Positions 1 to 5,853 of a stretch of 8,628 bases of DNA are shown piece after piece. Under the pieces are notes generated by a model that made no database searches, was not told where the DNA came from, and saw only the letters and a program-made list of their open reading frames with translations. The translations under genes were made by a program, and so were the position numbers. Origin of the DNA: Syntrophaceae bacterium UBA4810 (GTDB lineage Bacteria; Desulfobacterota; Syntrophia; Syntrophales; Smithellaceae); NCBI GenBank assembly GCA_002402545.1, contig DHGA01000058.1:1-8628 (forward strand). Reading direction: 5' to 3'. Within the stretch, counting starts at the first letter, position 1. Every line of letters starts with the position of its first letter.

Positions 1-24
1 CTCTACCGATTGAGCTACGCCAGC
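1..24 (-). tRNA. tRNA, 5' part only (probably tRNA-Thr), cut by window edge
   Basis: Read on the minus strand, the first 24 bases give a 7-nt acceptor strand GCTGGCG, then T8-A9, then the D-arm pattern GCTC-AATCGGTA-GAG, which is the normal 5' end of a tRNA. The gene starts at position 24 and continues beyond the left edge, so the anticodon is not visible. The acceptor sequence and the D arm resemble tRNA-Thr genes of many Gram-negative bacteria, but that identity is an inference. A promoter-like pair lies upstream at 113-141, which suggests that this is the first gene of its transcript. Confidence 0.85.
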
Positions 25-112
25 AGCTTTTTTCACCTATTTCTTTATTAATATCAAACCCTTACGCTACCAGGCAAAAAAACACAAAACTCCACCCTTA
101 AGCGAATTGCCA

Positions 113-141
113 AACCTAGTTTTTATGACTTGTTTTGTCAA
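113..141 (-). promoter_or_regulatory. Likely sigma-70 promoter for the tRNA
   Basis: On the minus strand a perfect -35 box TTGACA (141-136) is followed after 17 nt by TAGGTT (118-113), a moderate -10 box. Transcription would start near 106 and reach the tRNA about 80 nt later. The -35 match and exact spacing support the call. The -10 box is weak, but it resembles the TAGGAT box of the leu promoter in the same window. Confidence 0.5.
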
Positions 142-277
142 GTAAATTTTTAAAAAATCTTATAGATAGGTGTAAAATTTGAGCTGATGCATGAATTTGC
201 TAAAGCCTTTTTCCATTACTTCAATTATGGGCTGCGTCTTTTGGCAATCAGGTGCAAACGCTCGTTATATGATTTGT

Positions 278-655
278 TCATTTATCTTCTATATATTTTT
301 TAAAAGCTTGAATGTGTGATTCATGGCTATCCAATCGACCTTCCTGTGCCCATTTTTGAATGGTTTGAGCGGTGTATTTCTTCTCAAATCTTTTTATCAT
401 TCTTATTGAATTTAGCGTAAGCTCCATAGCATGTGCTTCAGCTTTAGCGACAAGGGCAGTAGCTTCTTTGTTTTCGATGTTCATTCTTTCGAGTTTTTGG
501 TAAGCGGCAAGAACATTTGAGGATTGTCTATAGATTTCCCATGCTTGTTCTCGATTATAGTTTATTAACTTGGAATGTCTCCTGTTAACGTAAACAGCGT
601 AACCGAAACTTACGATGGTAACTATTGTACCTATGATTGTAACAATTGTTTCCAT
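278..655 (-). CDS. Small membrane-anchored protein of unknown function
   Basis: This 125-residue protein is not one I recognise. Residues about 3-23 are strongly hydrophobic (METIVTIIGTIVTIVSFGYA) and are followed by a positively charged NRRHSK stretch. This predicts a single N-terminal transmembrane helix with the remainder in the cytoplasm. The rest is charged and looks mainly alpha-helical, with Ala/Glu/Lys-rich segments at about 40-80 and basic stretches such as RMIKRFEKKY near 84-93. No enzyme motif or cysteine cluster is visible. The ATG at 655-653 is preceded by AGGAGAGG (673-666), a strong ribosome binding site, and by a promoter-like pair at 746-718. The gene is AT-rich compared with the leu genes and stands alone beside a tRNA, so it may be an accessory gene. 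Codon-level continuity and the strong RBS support it being real. Confidence 0.75.
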   Translation of the reverse strand: METIVTIIGTIVTIVSFGYAVYVNRRHSKLINYNREQAWEIYRQSSNVLAAYQKLERMNIENKEATALVAKAEAHAMELTLNSIRMIKRFEKKYTAQTIQKWAQEGRLDSHESHIQAFKKYIEDK

Positions 656-717
656 TCACTTGTTTCCTCTCCTAACAATTAATATACGAACTTAGTTTTT
701 TCGATTTATTACCAAAA

Positions 718-746
718 AATATAGCTCATTGAATTTTCTTATTCAA
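718..746 (-). promoter_or_regulatory. Likely promoter of the 125-residue membrane protein gene
   Basis: On the minus strand TTGAAT (746-741) and TATATT (723-718) are separated by exactly 17 nt. The -10 matches consensus at five of six positions and the -35 at four. Transcription would start near 711, giving a 5' UTR of about 55 nt before the ATG at 655. The region is AT-rich, so chance matches are not negligible. Confidence 0.45.
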
Positions 747-852
747 GTTAAAAATTATGTAATATCGGATAAGTAGATAAGCGTATTGTGTTTGATTTTC
801 GGCAATAAACACTATGGTTTCATCGCGTTTTTGATAGAATTTCCCCTATTTT

Positions 853-897
853 CTGGATTCCGGTTTTCACTACCCTGAAGGGCACACGCGGAATGAC
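853..897. repeat. Degenerate dispersed intergenic inverted repeat
   Basis: The segment begins CTGGATTCCG and ends CGGAATGACG. ATTCCG (857-862) pairs with CGGAAT (889-894), and an inner CCC (873-875) pairs with GGG (880-882) across a TGAA loop. The outline is that of the short intergenic repeats with a TGGATTCC...GGAATGACG frame that are scattered in many bacterial genomes. This copy looks degraded because the middle of the stem no longer pairs. It lies between the divergent promoters of the small membrane protein and the leu operon. Whether it has any function is unknown. Confidence 0.5.
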
Positions 898-952
898 GAT
901 ACGTCGAGAAAAAATAGCGGCGTGGTGATTTTTACCCATTCAAAAAAATATT

Positions 953-981
953 TTGACAATATTAAATTTTTGCATTAGGAT
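953..981 (+). promoter_or_regulatory. Sigma-70 promoter of the leu operon
   Basis: A perfect -35 box TTGACA (953-958) is followed after exactly 17 nt by TAGGAT (976-981), which matches the -10 consensus at four of six positions including the key T, A and final T. Transcription would start near 988, about 30 nt before the leader peptide ATG and inside an AT-rich stretch. No other promoter as good lies upstream of leuA. Confidence 0.8.
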
Positions 982-1008
982 GCTTTCACTTTTTAAATGA
1001 AGGCTATA

Positions 1009-1124
1009 TAAAAACGATGTCGGACATAGCGAGAAATCAGAATTTAGCACTAAACATTCTGCCCCTGCTTTTGGGTCTCGCTCTGTTGCGCCTGTTACTT
1101 AGGGCCTGCCGCTCATCGTTTTTA
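1009..1124 (+). promoter_or_regulatory. Start-codon-sequestering (protector) helix of the leu attenuator
   Basis: Positions 1009-1019 (TAAAAACGATG, including the leader ATG at 1017-1019) are perfectly complementary over 11 bp to positions 1114-1124 (CATCGTTTTTA), near the end of the leader ORF. In RNA this would hide the leader start codon. It would also occupy the strand that otherwise forms the antiterminator. This is the role of the 1:2 protector pairing in classical attenuators, although here the first strand lies at the start codon and not in the control codons. A second short pairing, AGCGAGA (1028-1034) with TCTCGCT (1076-1082), could stack inside it. The pairing is seen directly; the role is inferred. 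Confidence 0.6.
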
Positions 1125-1136
1125 GGTCATCAATAG
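1017..1136 (+). CDS. leuL: Leucine operon leader peptide
   Basis: A 39-codon ORF runs from ATG at 1017 to TAG at 1134-1136. Thirteen of its residues are leucine (positions 10, 12, 15, 17-19, 21, 23, 24, 26-28 and 36), and the core reads LPLLLGLALLRLLLRACR. There are only two Ile and no Val, so the control amino acid is leucine alone and not branched-chain amino acids in general. The Leu codons are mixed and include CTA and TTA. A weak Shine-Dalgarno match, GAAGG at 999-1003, lies 13 nt from the ATG, longer than ideal. The ORF sits between the leu promoter and a strong terminator that precedes leuA. Its translation should report charged tRNA-Leu supply: stalling at the Leu codons favours read-through into leuACDB. 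The product itself probably has no function after synthesis. Confidence 0.9.
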   Translation: MSDIARNQNLALNILPLLLGLALLRLLLRACRSSFLGHQ

Positions 1137-1176
1137 GACTATAAGCATAAATGATAACCTAAAAGGCCGTGGGCGG
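1109..1176 (+). promoter_or_regulatory. Antiterminator helix of the leu attenuator
   Basis: Positions 1109-1132 can pair with 1152-1176 to give 22 base pairs, including G-U pairs. The helix is interrupted by a C1117/C1168 mismatch, a bulged G1165 and a C1128/A1156 mismatch. The 3' strand includes the whole 5' arm of the terminator (1161-1173), so this helix and the terminator are mutually exclusive. The leader stop codon (1134-1136) lies in its loop. A ribosome that reaches the stop would cover the helix and allow termination. A ribosome stalled on Leu codons before about 1100 would leave it free to form. The pairing was found by eye and no folding energies were computed. Confidence 0.65.
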
Positions 1177-1197
1177 AAAAACCCACGGCCTTTTTTT
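1161..1197 (+). terminator. Intrinsic terminator (attenuator) upstream of leuA
   Basis: GGCCGTGGG (1165-1173) and CCCACGGCC (1182-1190) form a perfect 9-bp GC-rich stem with an 8-nt loop, CGGAAAAA. Four A-U pairs extend it at the base (1161-1164 with 1191-1194), and the run of seven T residues (1191-1197) completes a textbook intrinsic terminator. It begins 25 nt after the leader peptide stop and lies 120 nt before leuA, so it must be read through for the leu genes to be expressed. Confidence 0.92.
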
Positions 1198-1248
1198 GTG
1201 AGACGCAGATTACGCGAACAAAGCACCACAGAATTAGTAAGCCGAACA

Positions 1249-1266
1249 ACCCCGCGTATGCGTGGT
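1249..1266 (+). other. Small hairpin in the leuA 5' untranslated region
   Basis: ACCCCGC (1249-1255) and GCGTGGT (1260-1266) form six base pairs with one mismatch around a GTAT loop. There is no T-run after it, so it is not a terminator. It may help to isolate the leuA ribosome binding site from the attenuator stem or stabilise the 5' end; neither role is shown by the sequence. Confidence 0.3.
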
Positions 1267-1304
1267 AGCTAAAATAATTTTTGAAATATCTAATAAGTTT
1301 TTAT

Positions 1305-1312
1305 GAGGGGGA
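1305..1312 (+). promoter_or_regulatory. Ribosome binding site that decides the leuA start
   Basis: GAGGGGGA ends 7 nt before ATG 1320-1322, a strong Shine-Dalgarno match at normal spacing. An in-frame TTG at 1281 would extend the protein by 13 residues but has no purine-rich site before it, so the ATG at 1320 is preferred. Confidence 0.8.
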
Positions 1313-1319
1313 AGATATT

Positions 1320-2867
1320 ATGAAGAAAGACAAAAATCGCGTTTATATTTTTGACACGACATTGAGAGACGGTGAGCAATCACCCGGCTACAGCATGAAT
1401 ACGGAAGAGAAGCTGATGATGGCTCGTCAGCTGGAAAAACTGGGCGTGGACATCATTGAAGCGGGATTTCCCATCGCTTCCGAAGGAGATTTTGACGCCG
1501 TCAAACAAATCGCCAAGGAAATAAAAAAATCACAGGTCGCAGGGCTGGCGCGCGCCAACAAACTGGATATCGATCGCGCCTGGCAGGCGATAAAAGGCGC
1601 GGCTCACCCGCGCATTCATACTTTTATTTCGTCTTCTGATATTCATCTAAAATACCAGCTCAAAAAAAGCCGCGCGCAGGTGCTCAAGGAAGCGGTGGAA
1701 GCGGTAAAGCTTGTCCGTTCATATACAGAAAACGTGGAATTTTCGCCGATGGATGCCACACGCTCGGATAAAGATTATCTTGTCGAAATGGTATCGGCCG
1801 TAATTGACGCCGGCGCCTGCACGGTAAACATTCCCGACACAGTGGGCTATACTATTCCGGAAGAATTTGGTGAAATGATTGCTTATCTTTTTGCCAATGT
1901 AAAAAATATGGGCGATACGATTATTGCCGTTCACTGCCACAATGATTTGGGTCTGGCGGTAGCTAATTCCCTGGCGGCTATAAGAAACGGCGCGAGACAG
2001 GTTGAATGCACCATCAACGGCATCGGTGAGCGCGCCGGTAACACGGCAATGGAAGAAATCGTCATGGCACTGGCCACGCGCAAGGATATGTACGGGCTTT
2101 ACACCAAAATCAATACCGACCAGATTTATAAAACGTCGCGCCTGCTCACGCAGATTACCGGCATTCCGGTGCAGCCTAACAAAGCCATTGTGGGCGCGAA
2201 CGCTTTCGCGCACGAATCCGGTATTCATCAGGACGGGCTGATTAAGGAAAAAATTACGTATGAAATTATGACGCCGCAATCCGTGGGGATATCCGACACG
2301 CACATCGTGCTGGGCAAACATTCTGGCCGTGCCGCTATTTCTCAGCATTTAAAAAAGATGGGCTATATCCTCAACGATGAGCAGATAACCAAGATAGCAG
2401 CAAGGGTAAAGGATTTGGCGGACGTCAAAAAAGATATCTTCGATGAAGACCTGGAAGCGATTGTCTCCGAAGAAATTTACCGCGGCGAGGACAAATATAA
2501 TCTGGTTTATCTCAACGTGGTAAGCGGCAATGTCGCTGTTCCAACAGCAACAATGGAGATGAAAATCGGTGATACAGTAGTGCGCGAAGCTGGTTTCGGC
2601 AACGGCCCGGTGGACGCCACTTTCGCGGCCATCCGCAAAATCACCAAAACCAATTATCAGCTTATGCGCTACGCGGTAAACGCCATTACCGGTGGTTCGG
2701 ACGCGCAGGGCGAAGTAAGCGTGCAGCTCAAATACAACGGCCACGCGGTGGTGGGACGCGGGGCGGATCCGGATGTAATTGTCGCTTCCGCCAAGGCTTA
2801 TATAAACGCGCTGAATCGTCTGGAATTTTTGAAAGACAATGTCAAAAAGGTTAAGATTGTTGAATAA
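1320..2867 (+). CDS. leuA: 2-isopropylmalate synthase
   Basis: LeuA condenses acetyl-CoA with 2-ketoisovalerate to give 2-isopropylmalate, the first committed step of leucine synthesis, in the cytoplasm. With the ATG at 1320 the protein has 515 residues, close to the usual full-length bacterial enzyme. The N-terminal TIM barrel shows DTTLRDGEQSPG (residues 12-23, with the catalytic Arg16 and metal ligand Asp17), the metal-binding HCHNDLG (His205 and His207), and NGIGERAGNTAMEE. The flexible linker is followed by a C-terminal regulatory domain (about residues 390-510) that includes the GNGPVDA segment, the part that binds leucine for feedback inhibition. The enzyme is therefore likely to be controlled twice: allosterically by leucine and transcriptionally by the attenuator before it. 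It is the first structural gene of the operon, 54 nt upstream of leuC. The long C-terminal domain and the context argue against a homocitrate or citramalate synthase. Confidence 0.96.
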   Translation: MKKDKNRVYIFDTTLRDGEQSPGYSMNTEEKLMMARQLEKLGVDIIEAGFPIASEGDFDAVKQIAKEIKKSQVAGLARANKLDIDRAWQAIKGAAHPRIHTFISSSDIHLKYQLKKSRAQVLKEAVEAVKLVRSYTENVEFSPMDATRSDKDYLVEMVSAVIDAGACTVNIPDTVGYTIPEEFGEMIAYLFANVKNMGDTIIAVHCHNDLGLAVANSLAAIRNGARQVECTINGIGERAGNTAMEEIVMALATRKDMYGLYTKINTDQIYKTSRLLTQITGIPVQPNKAIVGANAFAHESGIHQDGLIKEKITYEIMTPQSVGISDTHIVLGKHSGRAAISQHLKKMGYILNDEQITKIAARVKDLADVKKDIFDEDLEAIVSEEIYRGEDKYNLVYLNVVSGNVAVPTATMEMKIGDTVVREAGFGNGPVDATFAAIRKITKTNYQLMRYAVNAITGGSDAQGEVSVQLKYNGHAVVGRGADPDVIVASAKAYINALNRLEFLKDNVKKVKIVE

Positions 2868-2921
2868 AAACAAAAAATGAGATAAGGACAGCTTCATTTT
2901 ATTAAACACAGGAGAATATTT

Positions 2922-4181
2922 GTGGGAAATACGATTACGGAAAAAATTTTAATGGCGCATACAAAACTAAAGGAGATTCATCCCGGGCAACTGATTAACG
3001 CCCGTGTGGATATCGCCCTGGGTAATGATATCACTGCTCCTATCGCCATCAGAGAATTCCGCGCCGCGGGCGGAAAAAAAGTCTTCAATAAAAATAAAGT
3101 GGCGCTGGTGCTTGATCATTTCACGCCGAATAAAGACATTAATTCCGCCGAGCAGTGCAAGACCGTGCGCGAATTCGCCATGGAACATAAAATTGTTCAT
3201 TTTTATGAAGGCGGACAGGTCGGCGTGGAACACGCGCTTCTTCCGGAAAAGGGAATCGTTCTTCCGGGCGATCTCGTCATCGGCGCGGACAGCCACACGT
3301 GTACCTACGGCGCGCTGGGCGCGTTTGCCACCGGCGTGGGGAGCACGGATCTGGCCGCGGCCATGCTCGAAGGCGTTCTTTGGTTCAAGGTGCCGCAATC
3401 CATCAAATTCATTATTTACGGTAAAATAAAAAAGTGGGTTTCGGGAAAAGACCTGATTCTCAATATTATCGGGCGTATCGGCGTGGACGGAGCTCTCTAT
3501 CAGTCTATGGAATTCACCGGAGAAACAATAAACAAACTTCCGATGGCCGACAGATTTTCCATGGCGAACATGGCGATAGAGGCCGGCGCCAAAAACGGAA
3601 TTTTCGCGCCTGACGCCATCACAAAAGAATACATTAAAAGCCGCGCCAAGCGTCCTTATAAGTTTTACGCATCCGACGCCGACGCTGTCTATTCTCAGAT
3701 AATTGAAATTGACGCGGGAAAGCTTGAGCCGCAGGTGGCGTTTCCGCATCTGCCCTCCAACGTTAAAGGCGTGAGCAAGGCGGGCAAAGTAAAAATCGAT
3801 CAGTCGCTTATCGGCTCCTGCACCAACGGCCGCATCGAAGATTTGCGCGTGGCGGCGAAAATTCTCAAAAAACGCAAAGCCGCCCCGCACGTGCGACTGA
3901 TTATCGCTCCGGCAACACCGCTTATCTACAAACAGGCAATGCAGGAAGGTTTGCTGGAAATTTTCATGAAAGCAGACGCGGTTATTTCTCCGCCATCGTG
4001 CGGCGCGTGCCTCGGTGGACATCTGGGAATTCTGGCCTCGGGGGAAAGAGCGGTGGCAACGACCAACCGTAATTTTGTGGGACGCATGGGGCATCCGAAA
4101 AGCGAAGTTTATCTGGTCAGCCCCGCTGTTGCGGCGGCTTCCGCAGTGCTGGGAAGAATTGCTTCACCCGAAGAACTTTAA
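2922..4181 (+). CDS. leuC: 3-isopropylmalate dehydratase, large subunit
   Basis: LeuC with LeuD converts 2-isopropylmalate to 3-isopropylmalate through an isopropylmaleate intermediate, using a [4Fe-4S] cluster. The 419-residue length places it in the shorter archaeal-type (homoaconitase/IPMI) LeuC group; the enterobacterial form is about 466 residues. The three cluster ligands are Cys300 in GSCTNGR and Cys360 and Cys363 in PPSCGACLGG. Other family motifs are DHFTPNKD, IGADSHTCTYGALG and FATGVGSTD. The start is GTG at 2922, preceded by AGGAGA (2910-2915) at good spacing, and the protein then begins MGNTITEKIL, a usual start for this group. An in-frame ATG at 2952 would remove the conserved N terminus. 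It lies 23 nt before leuD. The family also contains homoaconitase, but neighbouring leuA, leuD and leuB fix the role in leucine synthesis. Confidence 0.95.
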   Translation: MGNTITEKILMAHTKLKEIHPGQLINARVDIALGNDITAPIAIREFRAAGGKKVFNKNKVALVLDHFTPNKDINSAEQCKTVREFAMEHKIVHFYEGGQVGVEHALLPEKGIVLPGDLVIGADSHTCTYGALGAFATGVGSTDLAAAMLEGVLWFKVPQSIKFIIYGKIKKWVSGKDLILNIIGRIGVDGALYQSMEFTGETINKLPMADRFSMANMAIEAGAKNGIFAPDAITKEYIKSRAKRPYKFYASDADAVYSQIIEIDAGKLEPQVAFPHLPSNVKGVSKAGKVKIDQSLIGSCTNGRIEDLRVAAKILKKRKAAPHVRLIIAPATPLIYKQAMQEGLLEIFMKADAVISPPSCGACLGGHLGILASGERAVATTNRNFVGRMGHPKSEVYLVSPAVAAASAVLGRIASPEEL

Positions 4182-4204
4182 ATTAAAAAAAAGGATATAT
4201 AAAA

Positions 4205-4690
4205 ATGCATTTCAGTGGAAAAGTTTGGAAATTTGGCGACAACATCGATACGGACGCGATTATTCCCGCCCGTTATCTCAATACTTCCGATCCGAAAGAA
4301 CTGGCTTTGCACTGCATGGAAGACGCGGATCCCGATTTTATGAAAATAATGAAGCCGGGAGATATTATTATCGGTGGCGAAAATTTCGGCTGCGGTTCAT
4401 CGCGCGAACACGCCCCAATCGCCATTAAGGCGGCGGGCATCTCCTGCGTGGTAGCCAAAAGCTTTGCCCGTATTTTTTACCGCAATTCATTTAATATGGG
4501 ATTGCCGATTTTTGAATCCCGCGAGCTTTTTGACAATGTTGCCGAAGGCGAAGAAATAAATATCGACAGCGTCAAAGGAATAATTTCTATCAGTGGCAAG
4601 CAAAAAACTTTTTCCATAAATCCCATTCCGCCCTTTATGGAACAGTTAATCGCGGACGGCGGCCTGCTCAAGCATATCGCGAAGAAGTGA
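4205..4690 (+). CDS. leuD: 3-isopropylmalate dehydratase, small subunit
   Basis: This 161-residue protein is the swivel-domain partner of LeuC. Its size is that of the archaeal-type small subunit; the enterobacterial LeuD is about 200 residues. The conserved GDNIDTDAIIPARYL (residues 11-25), GGENFGCGSSREHAPIAIKA and FARIFYRNSFNMGLP segments are all present. The substrate-recognition loop after PAR reads YLNT (residues 24-27). In the related archaeal enzymes this loop separates isopropylmalate from homoaconitate specificity, but YLNT is, as far as I know, common in bacterial leucine enzymes. An AAGGA at 4191-4195 serves the ATG at 4205. The stop lies only 7 nt before the leuB start, so translation of leuD and leuB is probably coupled. 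Confidence 0.95.
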   Translation: MHFSGKVWKFGDNIDTDAIIPARYLNTSDPKELALHCMEDADPDFMKIMKPGDIIIGGENFGCGSSREHAPIAIKAAGISCVVAKSFARIFYRNSFNMGLPIFESRELFDNVAEGEEINIDSVKGIISISGKQKTFSINPIPPFMEQLIADGGLLKHIAKK

Positions 4691-4697
4691 AATAATT

Positions 4698-5792
4698 ATG
4701 GCCAAAAAAGATTTTTCTATAGCCGTTTTTCCCGGTGACGGCATCGGGAAAGAGATTACCAAACAAGCATTAAAAGTGCTGACTTTTCTGAACGGAAAGA
4801 TCAATATTGATCTGCGTCTGAAAGAAGGAAATGTCGGCGGCGCCGCTTACGATATCCACGGCACTCCCCTGCCCCCGGAAAGTTTAGATCTTGCTTTGAA
4901 AAGCGACGCGGTTCTTTTGGGCGCGGTGGGCGGACCGAAGTGGGAAAACCTTGATTACGCGGTGCGTCCGGAAAGAGCGCTTTTGGACTTGCGCAAAAAG
5001 CTCGGACTTTTTGCCAACTTGCGCCCGGTTGCCGCTTTTGAGGAATTGCTGCACACATCCACTTTGAAGGCAGAAATCCTGCGCGGCGTAAATATTATGA
5101 TTGTCCGCGAACTTACCGGCGATGTTTACTTCGGCCAGCCGCGCGGTGTAAGCAAGAAAACTAATGGGCAGAGCATCGGCATCAACACCATGATCTACAC
5201 AGATGAAGAAATCCGCCGCATTGCCCATCATGCTTTTGAAATAGCCAGAAACCGCAAAAACAATCTTGTTTCCGTGGATAAAGCAAATGTTCTGGAATCC
5301 ACCGAATTATGGCGCGATGTCGTCACGGAAGTTGGGAAAAATTATCCGGATGTAAACTTAAGCCACATGTATGTGGATAACTGCGCCATGCAGCTTATCC
5401 GCAATCCGGCGCAGTTTGATGTCATTCTGACCACAAATTTATTCGGTGATATCTTAAGTGATGAAGCGGCTATGCTTACCGGTTCTATCGGCATGCTACC
5501 TTCGGCAAGCCTTGGCGCTGATCACTCCATGTATGAACCGATACACGGCTCCGCGCCCGATATCGCCGGACAAAATATTGCCAACCCCATCGGCACCATT
5601 TTGTCCGTGGCGATGATGCTGCGTTATTCAATGAATCTGCCTGACGAAGCAGGCCTTGTCGAAAAGGCGGTGGAGCAGACACTCAAAGACGGATTGCGCA
5701 CTAAAGACATTTATCAGTCAGGTGATAAACTTGTCGGCACTGAAGAATTGGGCGAGAGCGTTGTAAAAAATCTGCGGAATTTATTTAATTAA
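4698..5792 (+). CDS. leuB: 3-isopropylmalate dehydrogenase
   Basis: LeuB oxidises and decarboxylates 3-isopropylmalate with NAD+ to 2-ketoisocaproate, the last leucine-specific step before transamination. It has 364 residues, the normal length. Visible motifs are the N-terminal GDGIGKEI, LLDLRKKLGLFANLRP, RELTGDVYFG (Arg137 and catalytic Tyr144), VDKANVLE with catalytic Lys195, and the metal ligands Asp227, Asp251 and Asp255. The nucleotide-binding segment HGSAPDIAGQNIANP is of the NAD-using type. These residues match the classical LeuB, which separates it from isocitrate and tartrate dehydrogenases. Only 7 nt separate it from leuD, and its ribosome binding site (GAAGAAG) lies inside the end of leuD. 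It closes the leuACDB block; I see no convincing terminator in the 61 nt after it. Confidence 0.96.
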   Translation: MAKKDFSIAVFPGDGIGKEITKQALKVLTFLNGKINIDLRLKEGNVGGAAYDIHGTPLPPESLDLALKSDAVLLGAVGGPKWENLDYAVRPERALLDLRKKLGLFANLRPVAAFEELLHTSTLKAEILRGVNIMIVRELTGDVYFGQPRGVSKKTNGQSIGINTMIYTDEEIRRIAHHAFEIARNRKNNLVSVDKANVLESTELWRDVVTEVGKNYPDVNLSHMYVDNCAMQLIRNPAQFDVILTTNLFGDILSDEAAMLTGSIGMLPSASLGADHSMYEPIHGSAPDIAGQNIANPIGTILSVAMMLRYSMNLPDEAGLVEKAVEQTLKDGLRTKDIYQSGDKLVGTEELGESVVKNLRNLFN

Positions 5793-5853
5793 CAATGTAT
5801 GCTGATAAGCACAATCGTAAACTCACGGCTGATTTTTTTAAAGGATAAAAACT

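Noticed and set aside
200..268. Integron attC-like site after the 125-residue gene, because the minus strand reads TATAACGAGCG shortly after its stop
   Set aside because: The start resembles some attC sites, but I found no complementary second half with a GTTRRRY-type end within a normal length, so no attC hairpin can form.
191..319. Plus-strand 42-codon ORF starting MNLLKPF
   Set aside because: It has no ribosome binding site, overlaps the end of the minus-strand gene and has no recognisable features; likely chance.
1281..1319. TTG start 39 nt upstream of the chosen leuA ATG
   Set aside because: It has no Shine-Dalgarno sequence, the added residues do not look like LeuA, and the ATG at 1320 has a strong GAGGGGGA site at normal spacing.
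1719..2348. Long antisense reading frame inside leuA
   Set aside because: It is a shadow of the leuA codon pattern. The leuA protein is intact and conserved in motif, and the antisense frame has no ribosome binding site or known domain. The same applies to the antisense frames in leuC, leuB and metH.
5793..5853. Terminator or riboswitch between leuB and the activation gene
   Set aside because: There is a T-run at 5833-5839 but no stem longer than three or four base pairs before it, and no SAM or cobalamin riboswitch core could be seen in 61 nt.
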